DNA from: Phaeotremella fagi
Taxonomy: Eukaryota; Basidiomycota; Tremellomycetes; Tremellales; Phaeotremellaceae
Length of the DNA: 64,000 nucleotides
Assembly (NCBI GenBank): GCA_001599715.1
Contig: BCHU01000010.1
Location: 1,076,010-1,140,009, forward strand
Direction of reading: 5' to 3'
Both the position numbers and the translations under genes were made by a program. Positions 1-12,965 of this stretch are shown here, one piece after another (within the stretch, counting starts at the first letter, position 1; the number at the start of each line of letters is the position of its first letter). Under the pieces are notes generated by a model, which had not been told where the DNA came from, searched no databases, and saw nothing but the letters and a program-made list of their open reading frames with translations.

Positions 1-1415
1 CCACGCTTAGAAAGGGGTAGTTCTCGCGATACTCATATAGTAGTAGTTTAGAATAGCGAATCTAATGCATCCAAGTCATAGTACAATCTAACAGATTCCA
101 CTTGTCATCCTTTCACCCTTCCTATTTCGGAGTTAGCAGACAAAGACAAGATATACTGGACTTATGGATTTGACCGACCCTCTTCATTCTTTCTACATCT
201 CACAAATCATTCAAGGACGGGCACCGTTTGGCCAAACAAAGTCAGAGTGCTTCCCACAATTTCCCAAAACGGTGTAAATTGCTATGTCAGAACGCGAAGC
301 AGAAGAGCTTCGGCAACTCGTGGAGGTGGTGGAGGCGGTTGATTCGGAAGTTGAGAAAGAACGCTTGGAAGATGGTGATTCAGAATGAGTGTCTATCCAT
401 CCAACATTATGAACAAAGGGTTTTGCTAGTCGATTTGATGTAAGCAATGATGTGATGTAGAATGTACTAAGTATTTGTGGCCATTGTACTACTGCCACAT
501 TGAACGCGTGAAACATCAGGGGCGGTGCTAAAAAGTTAGACGCGATGTTTACATCCAACCCAATGAGTTAAATCGTTACTTGGACACTAACATCAACAAA
601 AAGAACATGAGATTAGAACATGATGATATCATATATGAATGACTTGGAGTGACATGAGATCATGGAACTCAGAAAGAGGCCATGTCCTCGGAGTTAAACT
701 GTTCTAGTTAGCTCTTGAAGTTCTAGTTGCAATATAAGGTGATCTTAGCGGGAATCAATCGATTAGTAACGCATTGATCCTTCTCAGTCCTTTCGCCGTC
801 AAAAAAGTAAGGTAAGCATGAAACATTTCAAATCAAAGCGTAGGTAGGGCGCAAATGGGATTGAAGAGGGCGCAAATGCGATATTAATGTTGGTTCAACA
901 TCACCCCGAAAATTCATTCAAACGTTCTTATAATCTTCAAACTTGCATTCAAATTGTTTTCTCTCTTGTCACCGTTTCATTCCCCATCAACCAAACACAC
1001 AGCATACAACAATCTAAAAGTATACATAAGTACATAACAAATAAACTTGATAAACATCAGAAAGGGAGAACAGAAAGGGAAACTCAAAAGCCACCCGTCT
1101 AAATTGGAATCTTACGGTATACCTTCTTTTGGATTGATTTTTTAGACTGGGCTTGTTTGTCTTGTCAAAGCGACGATACACTTCTTCTCTCTTTGACACT
1201 CAACATCGTCTTTCCGAGGTTCTCAATTCTTTCAACATATACCTAGGTCAGACATTTATACTTGGTCGCCAATCCGTAGATCACTTTTAAATTATCGAAT
1301 TGAGTTGGACATCGACGTACGAATTGGGTCTTTGAAGTCGAGGTGGAGAAAAGAAGGTCAACAAACGCCATTAAGACTACTTAAAGTGTAAACGATTGAG
1401 AAGAATCCTGGAGAA
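1..1415. other. Intergenic / upstream region, no supported gene
   Basis: No long or clearly spliced coding region was found. A 34-codon ATG ORF (284-388, +) encodes a very acidic, Glu-rich peptide starting MSEREAEELRQLVEVVEAVD. It could be a relic or a terminal exon, but no upstream exon is visible. The part from about 870 to 1415 is pyrimidine-rich in places and probably holds the promoter and 5' UTR of the gene that starts at 1416. Confidence 0.4.
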
Positions 1416-4400
1416 ATGACTATAGAAAGTGTTATACCAGAAATTGATATCAGGGGTGAACCAGGGTTGTTAGGGGATACGACGAAAGATAACAACCCGG
1501 TAGTCACCGAACGTGGTGAGTTTTGTTGTTGTTTGTTTTTGACCTTTACTCGGAGAGACGATTTGGGTTCTCCACTCTCAAATGCTATGCAGCTTAGAAA
1601 CAGTCAAGATATGTTTAAACTGATATCTTTATTTAGATCCTGATGTTGTTTTTGAGAAGAAACAATCAATTTTATCACGTTTAAAACGATCTTCTTTGAT
1701 CATTTTACCATCTTCCATTCCAATTCCAATGACTACTATATCGAATCTTGTAACGACGGACGGGAAGGGTCTCTTCAAGGGGAAAGGAAAAGCGAAAGAT
1801 TTAGAAAGTGATGTAGAGACTTTGTCGAAGGAAACTATCAAGGATGCTCCTAATTTTGCTGAAGTAGGGAAAGAGAATCTACGTGACGTGGAGGAATCTG
1901 AGGAGAACGATGAAGTCGATCTCCCTTCGGTGTTCTTGGTACCTCCAGAGGGTGAGTTGAACAATCTTCATGCGTAACTTGTTTTGAACGAAATCTTTAG
2001 ACGAAGGAGATCCAGTCACATTACATCCTGCTCAAAGACCATCCTCTCCCATGCGATCTCCGCTGAACGATCTCAATCCCTCGACTATCAATCAAATTCT
2101 TTCTACACCATCACCTAGACCATTCGCGATTTCATCACCACTAAATCCAACTTATGTACCCCCGCCAAACCAAAGAGTATCATTCGTACGACCACCTCTT
2201 GGTAATCCTGTTCGACCTCAAATCAGGCCTAGTGTTTCTCAAACCGTTGTTCCTCAAGTGATTCCTGGTCGACCTCAAAGTATGGTTATACCTTTACACA
2301 CCCAACATTCGGACAACATTTCTCCAGTTCGACCACCTCCAATGAATCGTCCACAGAGTATGGTGATCAACCCTGTTCGACCGATTAACCCTCCGATAAG
2401 ACCTATGGGAGTAGCTTCGACCAGACCACCTAACATGTATCCAACGAGACCTCCTGGTATAGCTACCTCGCGTCCTCAAAGTATGATCCAACAACAGACA
2501 CCTCGTCATCCATTCGCTTCATCACCTCTAGCACCTCAAACGTCAATCGCACCATCCAGACCACAAAGTTTCATTCAATCTCGACCACCCAATCCTCAAC
2601 CTCAACAACAAAGACGCGAAAGCACTTTCGCGTCCAGACCTCAAAGTATGGTTGCGTCCAATAGGAACAGTCAATATGGTAGTACTGCCAACGCGATGTG
2701 GGGAAGTATGGCGGCAGGATTCGGAGCACCTGCTCCAGTCTTCAAGAGAGGGATGCGAAATGGTGGTTCGGGAATCGTCATGCCCAAAACCAAGAAAGAG
2801 GTTGTGGCCGATAGAGAAAGACGGATGAGTCGAGTTGACGAGTTTGGGAACATGTGGAACGGGGATCAAGGTGTTCCAAATACTTGGTCTGCTGGAAGTC
2901 GGAGAAATTCAACTTCTATCGTTGTAGGATCCTCTGGATCCTCGAAACGACGGGATATCTCTGGTGTACAGATTCTAGATTCAATAATTGATGAATCACC
3001 GACGATAACGCAAGATGACATGTTCACAACCAGCGCTCAACCTTGGTTAGATGAACGTCATCGTAGATCGTCTCTTCCTACTATGCGAAATGCTGGTCAA
3101 CAGGTGGTTGAAGGTACAGGTTCTAGAATTTTACCCGTTGGACATCAAACAATGAGTCCACCTGCGTCACCTGTTTCACTCACTCATCCTGGTCCACCAC
3201 CTACTCCTCCTCCAACGCACGCTTTACCAGCGTTACCCACTGGTCCTTCACCAAAATCACCTTTATCATCCACATTCCCAACATCGCCGGTTGCGTCAAT
3301 GAAGAAGGTAGAACCATCAACACCAGAGCCTACCGCTGCTGCTGCTTCCCCTTCGCGCACAGAAGTGGTTCAGAAATCCACCGCAGCCGTTGTTGAAACT
3401 TCATCCTCCAAATGTCCACCTATGCGAAAACAACGATCTTTCAAACAGTTCTTCTTAAATTTGGATTCCGAGAAATCAGCTCCTCCAGTGCCATCCATTC
3501 CATCAACATCGACCTCAACCGCAACTCAGGATCCAGCTTCAACAGAAACCAGACCAAAACTGAAATCGAAGACTAAATCCAAATCATCTAGTTTCCTCTC
3601 TCGAGCAAGATCAAAGCCAAATCTTCGTATAGAAACCAACGATGTATCAACTACGGCAGTCTCGACACCTATCACACCAGGTCTTGATACTCGATCATCA
3701 TCTTCTGACGGTACCGATCCAACCCCCAAAACTCCTGAACCACTTTCAGCTAAATCTTCGAAACCAAAATCGGGTTCCAAAGCTCGATCTAAATCGACGA
3801 TGGAATCGGGTGACGAATCGACGAAAAAGAGTATATCGAAACGATTCAGTTTGAGTAATCTTTCTGGAACTTTCAAGAGGAGGTCGATACCGAATATGTC
3901 AGATTTCTTTGGTCCTACAAGTAAAGAAACAAGTGGTACGACTTCTAATGTACCCAATGTACCTGCTATACCTGAAGCTTATAAGAAAGATAAATCCAGT
4001 GGTTCATCTGATAGAGGTATGAGTACACCCGTTCCTACTTTGGACACAGTGGAGAAGGAGACTTTACCACGTCGAGCGGAAAGTCTTGATCCAGATATGG
4101 TAGCTGAAATGTCGAAGGAGGAAATGGTTCTGAACGATGAAGAATTTGGACTCTGCACACCGAAATTAACGAGTGTAATGATCGCCAACGACTTTGACTT
4201 CAATTCAAGTCCTGAATCAATAATGTCAAGTCCAAGAATGGTCGATTCACCTCGATCACCTGTTGATGAAGAAAACTTTTATTCACCAAACACAACACCT
4301 GTTATGAACATGTCCTCACTTCCTGTGGACATGGTTTCCCCGGGTAGCGCAATGTTGAGTGGCGATGATGAAGATGAAGAGACGACTTCATTGAAAGACG

Positions 4401-5272
4401 TGGAATTGGTCACGTTGGCTTCTACCCCCGCGATCCAATCTTTGACAAGTAGTAGAGTCTCACTTAGGGATATCTTAGCTTCTGGACCCGAGGGTCGTGG
4501 GGTCGTCGTGAACGGTAAAGAAAGGAGACAGAGTGTACATGGTTTAGTCCTTGGTGGACCGTTAGTTTCAAGAACCGAAACGGAAATTACCGAACGATTA
4601 ATGGAATGTAACGAGGAACAAGAAGACGAAGTTGAAGGGAACGAAATCGAGAACGATTCGGAATCACCGTTCGAATTCGATCGTTCATTATCGAAATCAA
4701 CCACTTCGGAAGATAAGACTGAAACTGCTGTGCAATCAACGTCAACGTCAGACCCAATAAAAAATTCACCCAGTCAATCCAACTCTGAAACTTCTTTGAA
4801 ATCGTTATCCCAGTCGACGGACGGATCGACCTCTGAAGATATCTCGATTTCAACACCTAACGCTGAATTGACTTTATCCTCGGATGGAGCTTTCGTCGAT
4901 GATTTGAAAATCGTCAATGCAGAATTTGATTCTGACGACGGGGTCAGCGAACAGCTTCAATCTCAATCTCAACCTCAACAATCTGTTAAGAGAACTAAAA
5001 ACAAATCATCATCAAAGATTAACATCGGTACATCAGAAACTCTGTTTAAACTGCTACATCAAGCTAGTTCACCTAAACAGGTTTTATCTTCTGCCTCAGG
5101 CGTGAAAAACAGTGTGGTAGATGATAAAGAGAAAGAATTTTCATTCTTGAAATCCTCTCCTGCGAGTGATGGGTATTCAAGTTTCAAAGCGACGGCGCAA
5201 CTTAAAAGTCTGCATTTCGATAGTTTAGGTCTTGATTTTGAGGAAATGACTGAAGTTGATTTTGTGGAGTAG
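1416..5272 (+). CDS. Ser/Pro-rich low-complexity protein, function unknown
   Basis: Three exons (1416-1515, 1637-1951, 2001-5272) join in frame through GTGAGT donors to give a 1228-residue protein. No catalytic domain is recognised. The composition is Ser/Pro/Thr-rich and looks largely disordered. Residues about 230-360 carry five copies of an RPQS(M/F)(V/I) motif within a Pro-Arg-rich stretch. The middle has basic, Ser-rich blocks such as KQRSFKQFF and KRFSLSNLSGTFKRRS that look like phosphosites or short linear motifs, and the C-terminal third is acidic. It converges on TOP3 with a gap of about 160 nt. It resembles scaffold or regulatory proteins of basidiomycetes in style only. The gene is likely real because one ORF stays open for more than 3 kb. 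Function is not inferred. Confidence 0.8.
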
Positions 5273-5434
5273 GGTTTTATGGACGGCTTGTTTTGCAAGG
5301 TGATTTTTGTGGTAATGGACATTTTTAATGGTTGTATGGTTTTATGTACAATATCGTTTTAATTTCTCTTTCTCTGATCTATTATGCATCTTGTTTGATA
5401 CACTGCTTCCGGTTTCATCACTGGTCTCAACGTA

Positions 5435-8400
5435 CTATCCATTCGGACAAGCGTTAGACCAATGACCGACTTGATGACATTTGAAACATTCTGCAGGTCA
5501 GTTCAATTCACATCCGTCTCACTCACCACCCCCACCCCCACCCGCAGCACCAGAACTACCACCTCTCTTAGCCCCCCTCCCCCGGGATTTACCTCTACTC
5601 GACCCCCTCCCTCTCCCCCTCCCTCCCCCTCCACCTCTAGACGTCCCACCACCAGAATCTTCATTCGGACAATTATTCGACCAATGACCGCTTTCGCCAC
5701 ATTTGAAACATTCTTGTTTCTGTTGTCAATAATCGAAATTGAACAGAGATTAGTTTTTGACTTACCACCACTGGTCCCTCCCCCACTCCCACCTGTCGAT
5801 CTTGTTGGTCCCCTTGATCCACCTGCATCAGGATTTGGACAGTTGTTAGACCAATGGCCTGTTTGACCGCATTTGAAGCATTCTTCGGAATTGTTAGACA
5901 TGGCAAGTCTTTACCTTACCTCCTGTCCCCCCGCCTCCGCCACGAGGTTCAAACTCATTCCCATCATCTTCTATCCACATGAAGAATCCACACTGAGCTC
6001 TAGGGTTATTAGGACATGACCTAAAGTCAATTGCATCAGCAACTATCAGATTTCATATTGTTCAATGACCTACCAAAAACTTTTACCCTGATTAGGACCA
6101 GGTTTATTAGTTGTCCCCCGTCTAGCTTCCAGATTACATTCACATCTAATAACATCTTCCTCGTCCGTCGGTCGATTAGAGAACTACCCAAAGAATCATT
6201 TAATTCTAACGCAAGGATTTATTTCACTCACTGTTCTAGCTCGTTTGGCAGGTTGAGCGGTAGTTTGTGTACGACTAGATCCAGCCCGTGCGTTATTTGG
6301 TTGATTCTCATCTGCCCAACTCTATATCCCCATTAACCCAAATTCATACTCAGGGGACTTACGAAATACCCGCAACCTTCTGATTTCGGTTTGGGACAGG
6401 CGTAAAAGATTCTACCGGGGTTGGCAGTTGTTGGACCAGCCGTTCTCTGAACGGCATCTAGATTACATGAACATTGGTTTGAAGAGTCTTGACCCTGATC
6501 ATCATCTGCGAGGCATCAGCTGAGTCTCAATCCTTCACGGATCCAGCTTACCATCATCTCTCTTCCTTCTCGTACTCGTCCCTCCACCACCACCTCTCCC
6601 AGTGGTTCCTCTCGTACTCGTTCCCCTGGTCCCCCGAGTTGACGTCCCGCGAGCACGAGCTCTACCTCTCGCCGCACCTCTCCCACCTCCCATTTCAGGT
6701 TCATCAGCCCCATCCTCATCATCATCGTCATCACCGCCCCTGGGTAATCCCCCAGTCCCACCCGCTCCACCTCTTCCACCCCCGCCTCTAGCTCCTCTAG
6801 TCCCGCGTCCCCCTCTACCACGACCCCTACCACCTGCAGCAGCTGCTCTCAACGCTTCCTGCTCTTCACCAGCTCCGTGAAGATAATTGATAACACACTG
6901 AAAGTTAGTACACCCAAATAGATTGACTTACATCAATGACAGTCCCGAATTCTCTACGAGCTCTGATATACACATCTTTATATTGATCTATACTAAATTG
7001 AAGGACGTCTCGCTTAGTCTGTACTCCATCACAGATGAGTTGGGTTCTATGTTCAGTCTATGGCTGGTTAGTAGGTTTCAACTGAAGTTTAGATTAGTGT
7101 TACCTACCTCACGACGTAAATGTGGTTTGGAAAGTGATCGATCAAATCCAATTCGATTGTATCCCTCTACAAGACCCACACCCAAAGTAGAGGGAACTAG
7201 ATATTTGACAGACGATTCTTGTTTTTCAGTCACGTATTTTCGATCAATGATTTTAGAAATATGTTCGGCGATAGTTGCGTCGGTTCCTAGAACCATTTCA
7301 TCAATGGTTATCCTCGTTGCCGTTTGAATTTGTTTCTTACCGATACCATTTTTATCCATCAATCCAACTAAATCAGCCTCTGTCAACAAATTTGGTCGGG
7401 AGGTTTGACCATCTCGTAATTCACAGACTGATGGCATGAATTGTTCGTCAACATCGAAATCTGGTACAGCAGTACTGGACCATTTATCATATGGATAAAC
7501 CTCAAGATAGTTTCTTCGTGAAATCACCAAACCTACATTCAACATGTTTAGTCATTCCCTCAAATCGATCGAAAACAATTGAATTTGATTACTCACCACT
7601 GGTCGAAAACACTTCACCAGAGATATCAATTTCAACCGTCGTCGTTTTACCCTCCGCGTTCATATGGCAACTAGCCAAAAATCTTCTTGTCACCAATTCA
7701 AAAACTCTTTTCTCGTCTGCTTCAAGATTGTTCGCGTGGTTGGTGGGATGAATCGGTGGATGGGCTTTATCGTTCTTACGACCGTTCCTTGGTTTCTGGA
7801 ATTCACCGTCGATAAGTCTATTTCTTTAGTTCAAGTGTGTATGCTAGTATTCTCGGTTGGACTTACTTCTGGGCAAATGGACCCCAAGCGTTATCCATTG
7901 TTTGTTTTTGAATCAGTGTTTGAAAATCAAAATCTTTATCGTATTGATCTGTTTCCGTACGTGGATAACTTAGGAAACCTTTTTGATACAATTTTTCAGC
8001 CAACTAAAATGAAGCGTAAGCTAAAGCTACTCATTAAGCTAGCTTACCTCCAAAACCCGTTTCGGTGTCATTCGAAGTAATCTTGAACCAGATTGTTGTA
8101 ATTCCACGGTGGTCAATGGCAGGGGTTTCCTGAGATTCGAAATCAGTATATCTATCTCGTGATGATTATAAGGTCAGACATACCATTTGGAAGTAGGTTT
8201 AGTTTCGACTTTCGTCACAGTAGCCAAAGGATTCTCTACACATTGTTCATAAAGCATGACAGCAACTTCCAAATCAAACAGATGATTACGTTTCCAAGTG
8301 AAGACGACCATCCTGGTATCGCCCCCGCTGACTTCTTCATCACCGTCTTCAGCTTCTCGTTCAATCGACACGTAGATATACCAGAATGTTTCCGGTACAA

Positions 8401-9363
8401 ATGCTTGAACTCGATTGTACTGGTCGACGACGAATCCTAATGTTGGAAATTGACATGGACCTGTGGATATCAGTTTTCGATTTTGATTGGGAGAACAATC
8501 ATAGACTTACCGTATGATACCACTTGTTTCCTATCTGCTATCTCAGGTATTCTAGCTTGTAAACTCATCGTCATGAGTCTAGTGAACGCTGCTCCTATTC
8601 GTAAATCCAATTCCATTCTTGCTTCAACAGCATGTGCTTGTCTCATATCGAGTTCATTCGCTTGTCGACATGCTTGATGGATTTGCCTATTTGCGGAATG
8701 TCAGTCGTGAGCTGCGTTATAGATTTCGTCATCAAGGATAAACATACGCTGGAATGATGGCACTGAATCTAGCTCTCTTGACGATGATCCTGGGATTCCC
8801 TTTCTTGCAAGCCGCAACGACCTCTGCACCGATATGTTCACCTTCTCTATCACAATCGGTCCATATGATAAGCAAACTACATTGTCTAGCTTCATTTCGT
8901 AAATTCTGTTCAACGGATCGTAGATCCTAACAGCTTGATCAGCAAGAAGATCAACTAGCTTTTACCTACACTATCAACATAGGTTAAGATTTGAGCATCG
9001 AATAGAGCGAATGGATCACATGAACCCCATTTTCGATGATCTTCTCCAAAATCCTAGGAAAACCGTTTTAATTAGATGACCTGGTTACGAAGGTGGAAAT
9101 GGACGTACGGTTGAAGTTAAATGACCTAGTACTGAGGTTACAGTGAATTCTGATTGACCATGAGCTGGACCAAGAGGTGGAGGTAGGTTGTATATGAAAT
9201 CATAATTTTTTATATACTTATGACCAGTCTCTCGCTATCATGAATGAGAACACAAACATGGGATAAAAACCTTGTCACTCACCCTCGTCGATTGTCTGTT
9301 TGATAATATTTCAGTGATACTCTTAGCTATACTGGGTTTTTCAGCTACGCACAAAACCTTCAT
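5435..9363 (-). CDS. TOP3: DNA topoisomerase III (type IA) with RGG tract, two GRF fingers and three zinc knuckles
   Basis: Type IA topoisomerase that passes single strands through a transient 5'-phosphotyrosine break. In eukaryotes it acts with a RecQ helicase and RMI1 to dissolve recombination intermediates. The start at 9363 gives MKVLCVAEKPSIAKSITEIL, the classic TOPRIM opening, with an in-frame stop a little upstream. The TOPRIM acidic motif DCDREGE lies near 8840-8860 and the active-site tyrosine motif GFLSYPRTETDQY near 7950. The family motif NGIGTDATIAEHI is restored by removing a 54-nt in-frame intron. The C-terminus carries an Arg/Gly-rich tract (about 6540-6850), two GRF-type zinc fingers (about 6370-6480 and 5960-6100) and three CCHC knuckles of the form CFKC-x4-GHWSN-x-CPN, the last just before the TAG at 5435. 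The gene has many short introns. Exon ends in the 8-9 kb part were not all fixed. Confidence 0.93.
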
Positions 9364-10116
9364 CCCGCCTCCTGCCTCCAGATCGTACTGATAGTATAAC
9401 TAGAGTAACAGAAGAGGATGAAGTTTTTATGTTAAGTGATAATAGGTATATGTTGAAGTGTTAGATCATCTTCAAGTTCAATCTCATCATCGTTGTAGTC
9501 GTTGTCACCACAGCTTACTGTACCGTTTTGTAAACAAATCCGGCGCGTCGCGTGGCAATATTATTTTTATCTTACATAGCTATTGCAGAGCTTGACTATG
9601 CAAAGAATGCATGTATCTCTCAGCTCAGACCTCAAACCTTCTCAAGTGGATATCAACACGATAAGAGACCTATCTTCACCCAAGACCGAACGATAACGGC
9701 CGTGGAGGTGGGAAGATATTTGAATCTTGGAAATTTGAACGTAAGAATTTCCAAGAAATCAAAGGTGGCGTCTTTTGATTTTCCAACAATTCAATTTTTT
9801 TATCTTTCACAGTTTCCAATAATGAATCGTTCCGTGCATGGTTTTCTGCTTGCTATCGAGATATAAATACTGGAGCGTTGGGGAAGTATCTCGTCTTTTT
9901 CTTCTTGTCTTCTTGTTCTTCTTGCATACATAGCTTGACTTCCTACAACTACCACTCCCATCTATTTATTCTCCATCAATTTAATCCTATTAATCCCGTT
10001 TTATTCAGGCACGCAATAGAAATTGACTCGCTCAGCCCAACGCCCCCGTCCTCCCACTTTTTTTTTCAGCTCAATAGAATAGAATTTTCTTTCTTTTTCT
10101 TCTCTTTTCCAACTAG
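9364..10116. promoter_or_regulatory. Divergent promoter region between TOP3 and SHMT
   Basis: A gap of 753 nt separates the two divergently transcribed genes. A TATA-like sequence, ATATAAATAC, lies at 9861-9870, about 255 nt before the SHMT start. A strong pyrimidine tract (about 9890-10110) runs almost up to the ATG, as often seen before highly expressed fungal genes. No further gene is seen. An ORF at 9552-9866 has no coding character. Confidence 0.45.
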
Positions 10117-11990
10117 ATGTCATTAAGATTAAAAAGCTTATTACCTTCTATACGTAAATCTATCATCCCATCTAAACCTCTACATTCATCTTCATCTATC
10201 AGAATGGTCTCTTCAATCCCAATCCCAACTGACTTCGTAAGTCGTGTCATTTCCACCCCCTATGTAACCACGTCAAGTCATCATCCCCATACTTACACTC
10301 ATCTCTTCAGAACAAAGTCCTCTACACTCCTCTCGCTGAGGCTGACCCAGAAGTCCAAAAAATCATCGATGATGAGACTTGGCGTCAATTTTCTGGTCTC
10401 GAATTGATCGCTTCCGAGGTAAGCATTTTTATTGATTTCGAACCCCTTTATGAACGTGTCAATTGATGTCATTTCACAGAACTTGACTGCTCTCGCTGTC
10501 ATGGAAGCCAACGGTTCCATCCTCACCAACAAATATTCTGAAGGTCTCCCAGGAGCTAGATACTACGGTGGTAACGAGGTGAGTCTATTTTATTGGGAAT
10601 TGGGATGGAAAACTGATTTTACTCAGCACATCGATATCCTTGAAAACCTTGCCCGCAAGCGTGCTCTTGAGGCTTTCAACCTCGACCCAAAGATCTGGGG
10701 TGTTAACGTCCAACCATACTCTGGATCTACTGCCAAGTGAGTATCCTCGTTCACGCGTTTTAAACCCATGACTTATACGTCTCAGCTTCGCTGCTTTCAC
10801 TGCCCTCATCAACCCTCAAGACCGTATCATGGGTCTTGGTCTCCCAGACGGTGGACATCTTACCCACGGTTACTACACCGCCAAGAAGAAGATCACTTCT
10901 TCATCCATCTACTTCCAATCTCTTCCATACCGTGTTGACCCAGCTACCGGTTTGATCGATTACGAGCAACTCGGTACCAACGCCAACCTCTTCAAACCAA
11001 GATTGATCGTTTGTGGTGGTTCAGCTTACCCCCGTGATTGGGATTACGGAAGACTCCGTAAAATCGCTGATGGACAAGGTGCTTACCTCATGTCAGACAT
11101 GGCCCATATCTCAGGATTAGTCGCTGCCGGTGAACAATCATCGCCCTTCGAATTCTGTGACGTCGTCACCACCACCACCCATAAGACTCTTCGTGGACCT
11201 CGTGCCGGTTTAATCTTCTTCCGTAAAGACAAGGAAGCCGATATCGAAGCTCGTGTCAACGCAGCCGTCTTCCCAGCTTGTCAAGGTGGTCCACACAACA
11301 ACACCATCGCTGGTATCGCCGTCGCCCTTAAACAAGTTGCCGACCCAGCTTTCAAAGCTTACGCGAAACAAGTTCGTGCGAACGCTGTCGCCATGGCTTC
11401 AGTCCTTTTCAAACACGGTTACAAACTCCAAACCGACGGTACAGAGAACCATCTTATCCTTTGGGATCTTAGACCAATCGGTTTAACCGGTTCTAAAGTT
11501 GAGAAAATCTGTGACGCCGCTCACATCACTCTTAACAAGAACGCCGTCGCTGGTGACAGTGAGTGTTTTCTCTAACATGATCATAAGAAACCATACTAAC
11601 GCATAAACCCATAGCCTCCGCCCTCGTCCCAGGTGGTGTTCGTATCGGTACCTCAGCTTTAACATCCCGATCAATGGTCGAAGCCGACGTTGAGAAAGTC
11701 GCAGAATTCCTCCACAGAGTCGTTCAAATCTCTTTGTTAACTCAAAAGGAAGCTGGATCAAAACTTCTCAAAGATTTCGTTAAAGCTTACGAATCCGGTA
11801 CCGGTGAAGCACCCAAACTTATCGCTGAACTTAAACAAGATGTTATGAAATTCAGTACTTCATTCCCAATGCCCGGTGTTGTGAGTTTTCAGCGACGATT
11901 CTTGGCGTGTGTTGTTTGATAGTCACTGACGTCGTGTGGTTTTAGCCCGACACTTCATCTATCAAGCGTCCAGCTGGTGTTGAATTCTAA
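10117..11990 (+). CDS. SHMT: Serine hydroxymethyltransferase
   Basis: PLP enzyme that interconverts serine plus tetrahydrofolate with glycine plus 5,10-methylene-tetrahydrofolate, the main entry of one-carbon units. Seven exons (10117-10236, 10311-10418, 10480-10578, 10627-10736, 10786-11558, 11615-11880, 11946-11990) splice in frame to 506 residues, close to the family's usual ~470-500. Visible motifs are the substrate-loop region [25 protein letters not shown], and the Schiff-base lysine segment [15 protein letters not shown]. The first 29 residues are rich in Arg, Lys, Ser and Leu without acidic residues, like a mitochondrial presequence. A second in-frame ATG at 10204 ([11 protein letters not shown]) would give the cytosolic-length form. 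Both compartments may therefore be served by one gene, which is inference. Confidence 0.95.
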
Positions 11991-12578
11991 GCTCTATCGG
12001 TGCTTAGATAAAATAATCCTTTTTGGTTTAAGCGGAGTCGAAAAAAGGGAGCTTTTGTCCATCTCATCATGGATCTTTTTATATACATTTTGTAACATTA
12101 GTTATGTCATATCATTTCAACAGGACTAAACAAACCATGGATTCGAAGTAGCCTTACGTCGAGTTACCTATCCCAGTAGCGTGTTCACCAATCAAATCTT
12201 CAGTGCAGTTAATCCGGTCCAAACGTTTGATTTCCATTTTTGCTGAAACACTTAGCGTGACCTTTTTGAGAACGCCAGATATGTGGGTTTGAGTTTTCTT
12301 GCATTGAAGTGTATAGTGTTTCGCTTCACAAGTTGTTTTTGTGATGCTGATGTGTATGTCAAACCAGTCCACTGCTTCCGACAATGTATTGTACATTACA
12401 GAATCTTGTGAAAATCTTGGCAGTACATAGGAATGCTAGTTGTCTCTCAAACGAACAGCTTTGTATGAACATCCTTTCAAGTATGCAAAACAAAGGTTAG
12501 CTAAATCCGTAATCTATGAAACCTCAGAGTTGATTTTGTACATTCAAGACATTTCATATCCCAACAAATCAAATTAAA
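11991..12578. other. Gap downstream of SHMT; weak 80-codon ORF
   Basis: The first part is the SHMT 3' UTR. An ATG ORF on the minus strand (12396 to 12154, 80 aa, Lys/Thr/Ile-rich, with several Cys) is intact but has no recognisable domain and no clear neighbour logic. It could be a relic of an accessory gene. Nothing else is seen. Confidence 0.3.
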
Positions 12579-12695
12579 ATGCCGATCGAAAAAGACCATA
12601 GGGCAAAACGGGTTGTTCCGTTCGAAATTCAACAGCTGATCTTGTCCTTTATCGATGATCCATCCATCACGTTGCTAATAATGAGACTGCTATAA
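12579..12695 (+). pseudogene. Truncated N-terminal remnant of the F-box-like family
   Basis: A 38-codon ORF with its own ATG encodes VPFEIQQLILSFIDDPSITL and then stops after a few residues. This matches the opening of the full-length family member 270 nt downstream (LPLDVQRYILSLAGD) and of the minus-strand copies (LPQEIVDHIFNLMEPIPSS). The rest of the protein, about 320 residues, is absent. The simplest reading is a decayed or partly duplicated copy. Because it is short, chance similarity cannot be fully excluded. Confidence 0.5.
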
Positions 12696-12965
12696 GAGAG
12701 TTGCTAATGCAGATTCCCTGTTTATATATTCTCTGTTTATGCCCCCATATGTATCGTAAATCCATTCGCATTCCATGCTTCGAGTGGCATGCATCCATCC
12801 AAAATCAAAGTGCCACAATGAGGAGGAGTAAATTTCAGTCCAGTCAACCGACCATCCTCTGATTCAACTCGTTTCTTCAACTTCAACTTTCGACTGTCCA
12901 CTTCGACATCCACTTCTAAGAGGAGTATCTTTCAAGACAGAAAACAAGATATCAAGTAGAAGAAC

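Noticed and set aside
6489..6880. Several overlapping Pro/Ser- or Gly/Arg-rich ORFs on both strands
   Set aside because: They are shadows of the Arg/Gly-rich TOP3 exon caused by its biased composition.
7290..7350. Apparent insertion in the TOP3 catalytic core
   Set aside because: It is a 54-nt in-frame intron; removing it gives the conserved NGIGTDATIAEH motif.
12154..12396. 80-aa minus-strand ORF as a confident gene
   Set aside because: It is intact but has no homologue, splice support or neighbour logic, so it is only mentioned in the gap description.
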